A stretch of DNA of 6,438 nt, from NCBI GenBank assembly GCA_007132865.1, contig SLNU01000048.1, positions 1 to 6,438 of the forward strand, written 5' to 3'. This document shows positions 6,302-6,438 of this stretch, piece after piece; position 1 is the first letter of the stretch; each line of letters starts with the position of its first letter. Made by a program: the position numbers and the translations under genes. Under the pieces are notes generated by a model. The model made no database searches. It saw nothing but the letters and a program-made list of their open reading frames with translations, and had not been told where the DNA came from. This DNA comes from Bacteroidales bacterium. GTDB lineage: Bacteria; Bacteroidota; Bacteroidia; Bacteroidales; UBA7960.

Positions 6302-6376
6302 ATTATCCACCAAACCAAAAGCGATAATTCTCAATTAATCAATTAACGTTTAAAACAAAAACCAACTGAATCCATT

Positions 6377-6438
6377 ATGAAAAAATTATTCGTCTTTCTA
6401 ACAGTAGCAGGGATGCTTGCCTTTGGAATGAATACCAT
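6377..6438 (+). CDS. N-terminal fragment of a secreted or membrane protein, cut by the window edge
   Basis: An ATG at 6377 opens a frame that runs to the right edge, showing about 20 residues: MKKLFVFLTVAGMLAFGMNT. Two lysines followed by a long hydrophobic stretch make a signal peptide or signal anchor; the cleavage site lies beyond the window. The start follows A-rich DNA without a Shine-Dalgarno, as in the other genes here. The leader resembles those I recall for MotA/TolQ/ExbB-type proton channel proteins in Bacteroidota, but 20 residues cannot establish that. The region 6302-6376 between the tRNA and this start is AT-rich and has a tandem pair CAATTAAT/CAATTAAC (6332-6347); no clear promoter is seen in it. 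Confidence 0.7.
   Translation, partial: MKKLFVFLTVAGMLAFGMNT

Noticed and set aside
6301..6329. Inverted repeat AATTATC/GATAATT right after the tRNA as a terminator or attachment site
   Set aside because: It is a seven-pair, AT-rich stem with a 15-base loop and no T-run. There is also no integrase gene and no duplicated tRNA 3' end in the window to suggest integration.

Overview
The window reads as chromosomal DNA of a Bacteroidota bacterium with fairly GC-rich coding regions, probably Bacteroidales-like, although I cannot fix the order. The pointers are a KMKSR-type arginyl-tRNA synthetase, a lipoprotein of the zinc-dependent glutaminyl-cyclase/M28 type, starts without Shine-Dalgarno sequences but with A-rich upstream DNA, and a TAnnTTTG-type promoter element. 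Most of the content is housekeeping. I see no phage, transposase, CRISPR array or toxin gene.

Bases 1-2970 (+ strand) hold a tight four-gene run: the 3' end of a TPR protein gene, a ComA-family phosphosulfolactate synthase, a DUF368 membrane protein (PopT-type polyprenyl-phosphate translocase) and shikimate dehydrogenase aroE. The gaps are 5 bp, a 4-bp ATGA overlap and 6 bp, so they are almost certainly co-transcribed. They do not form one obvious pathway. The nearest links are phosphoenolpyruvate (used by ComA and by the shikimate pathway) and the cell envelope (PopT recycles the lipid carrier).

Bases 2971-3107 separate the converging aroE and argS genes. This gap is very C-rich on the + strand and contains a 20-bp repeat in three copies plus a fragment. 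No intrinsic terminator is visible. argS follows on the - strand (4907 down to 3108). A 175-bp divergent spacer (4908-5082) holds a perfect TAnnTTTG element facing argS.

Bases 5083-6090 (+ strand) encode a predicted lipoprotein that would usually be labelled an M28 peptidase. Its sequence follows animal-type glutaminyl cyclases through all the active-site blocks. A complete tRNA-Ser(GGA) gene with encoded CCA follows (6211-6301). At 6377 a new secretory or membrane protein gene begins and runs off the window. I see nothing that clearly amounts to a new system. The best leads are the glutaminyl-cyclase reading of the M28 gene, the ComA homologue outside coenzyme M metabolism, the intergenic repeat, and paired hairpins inside an apparently lengthened aroE linker.
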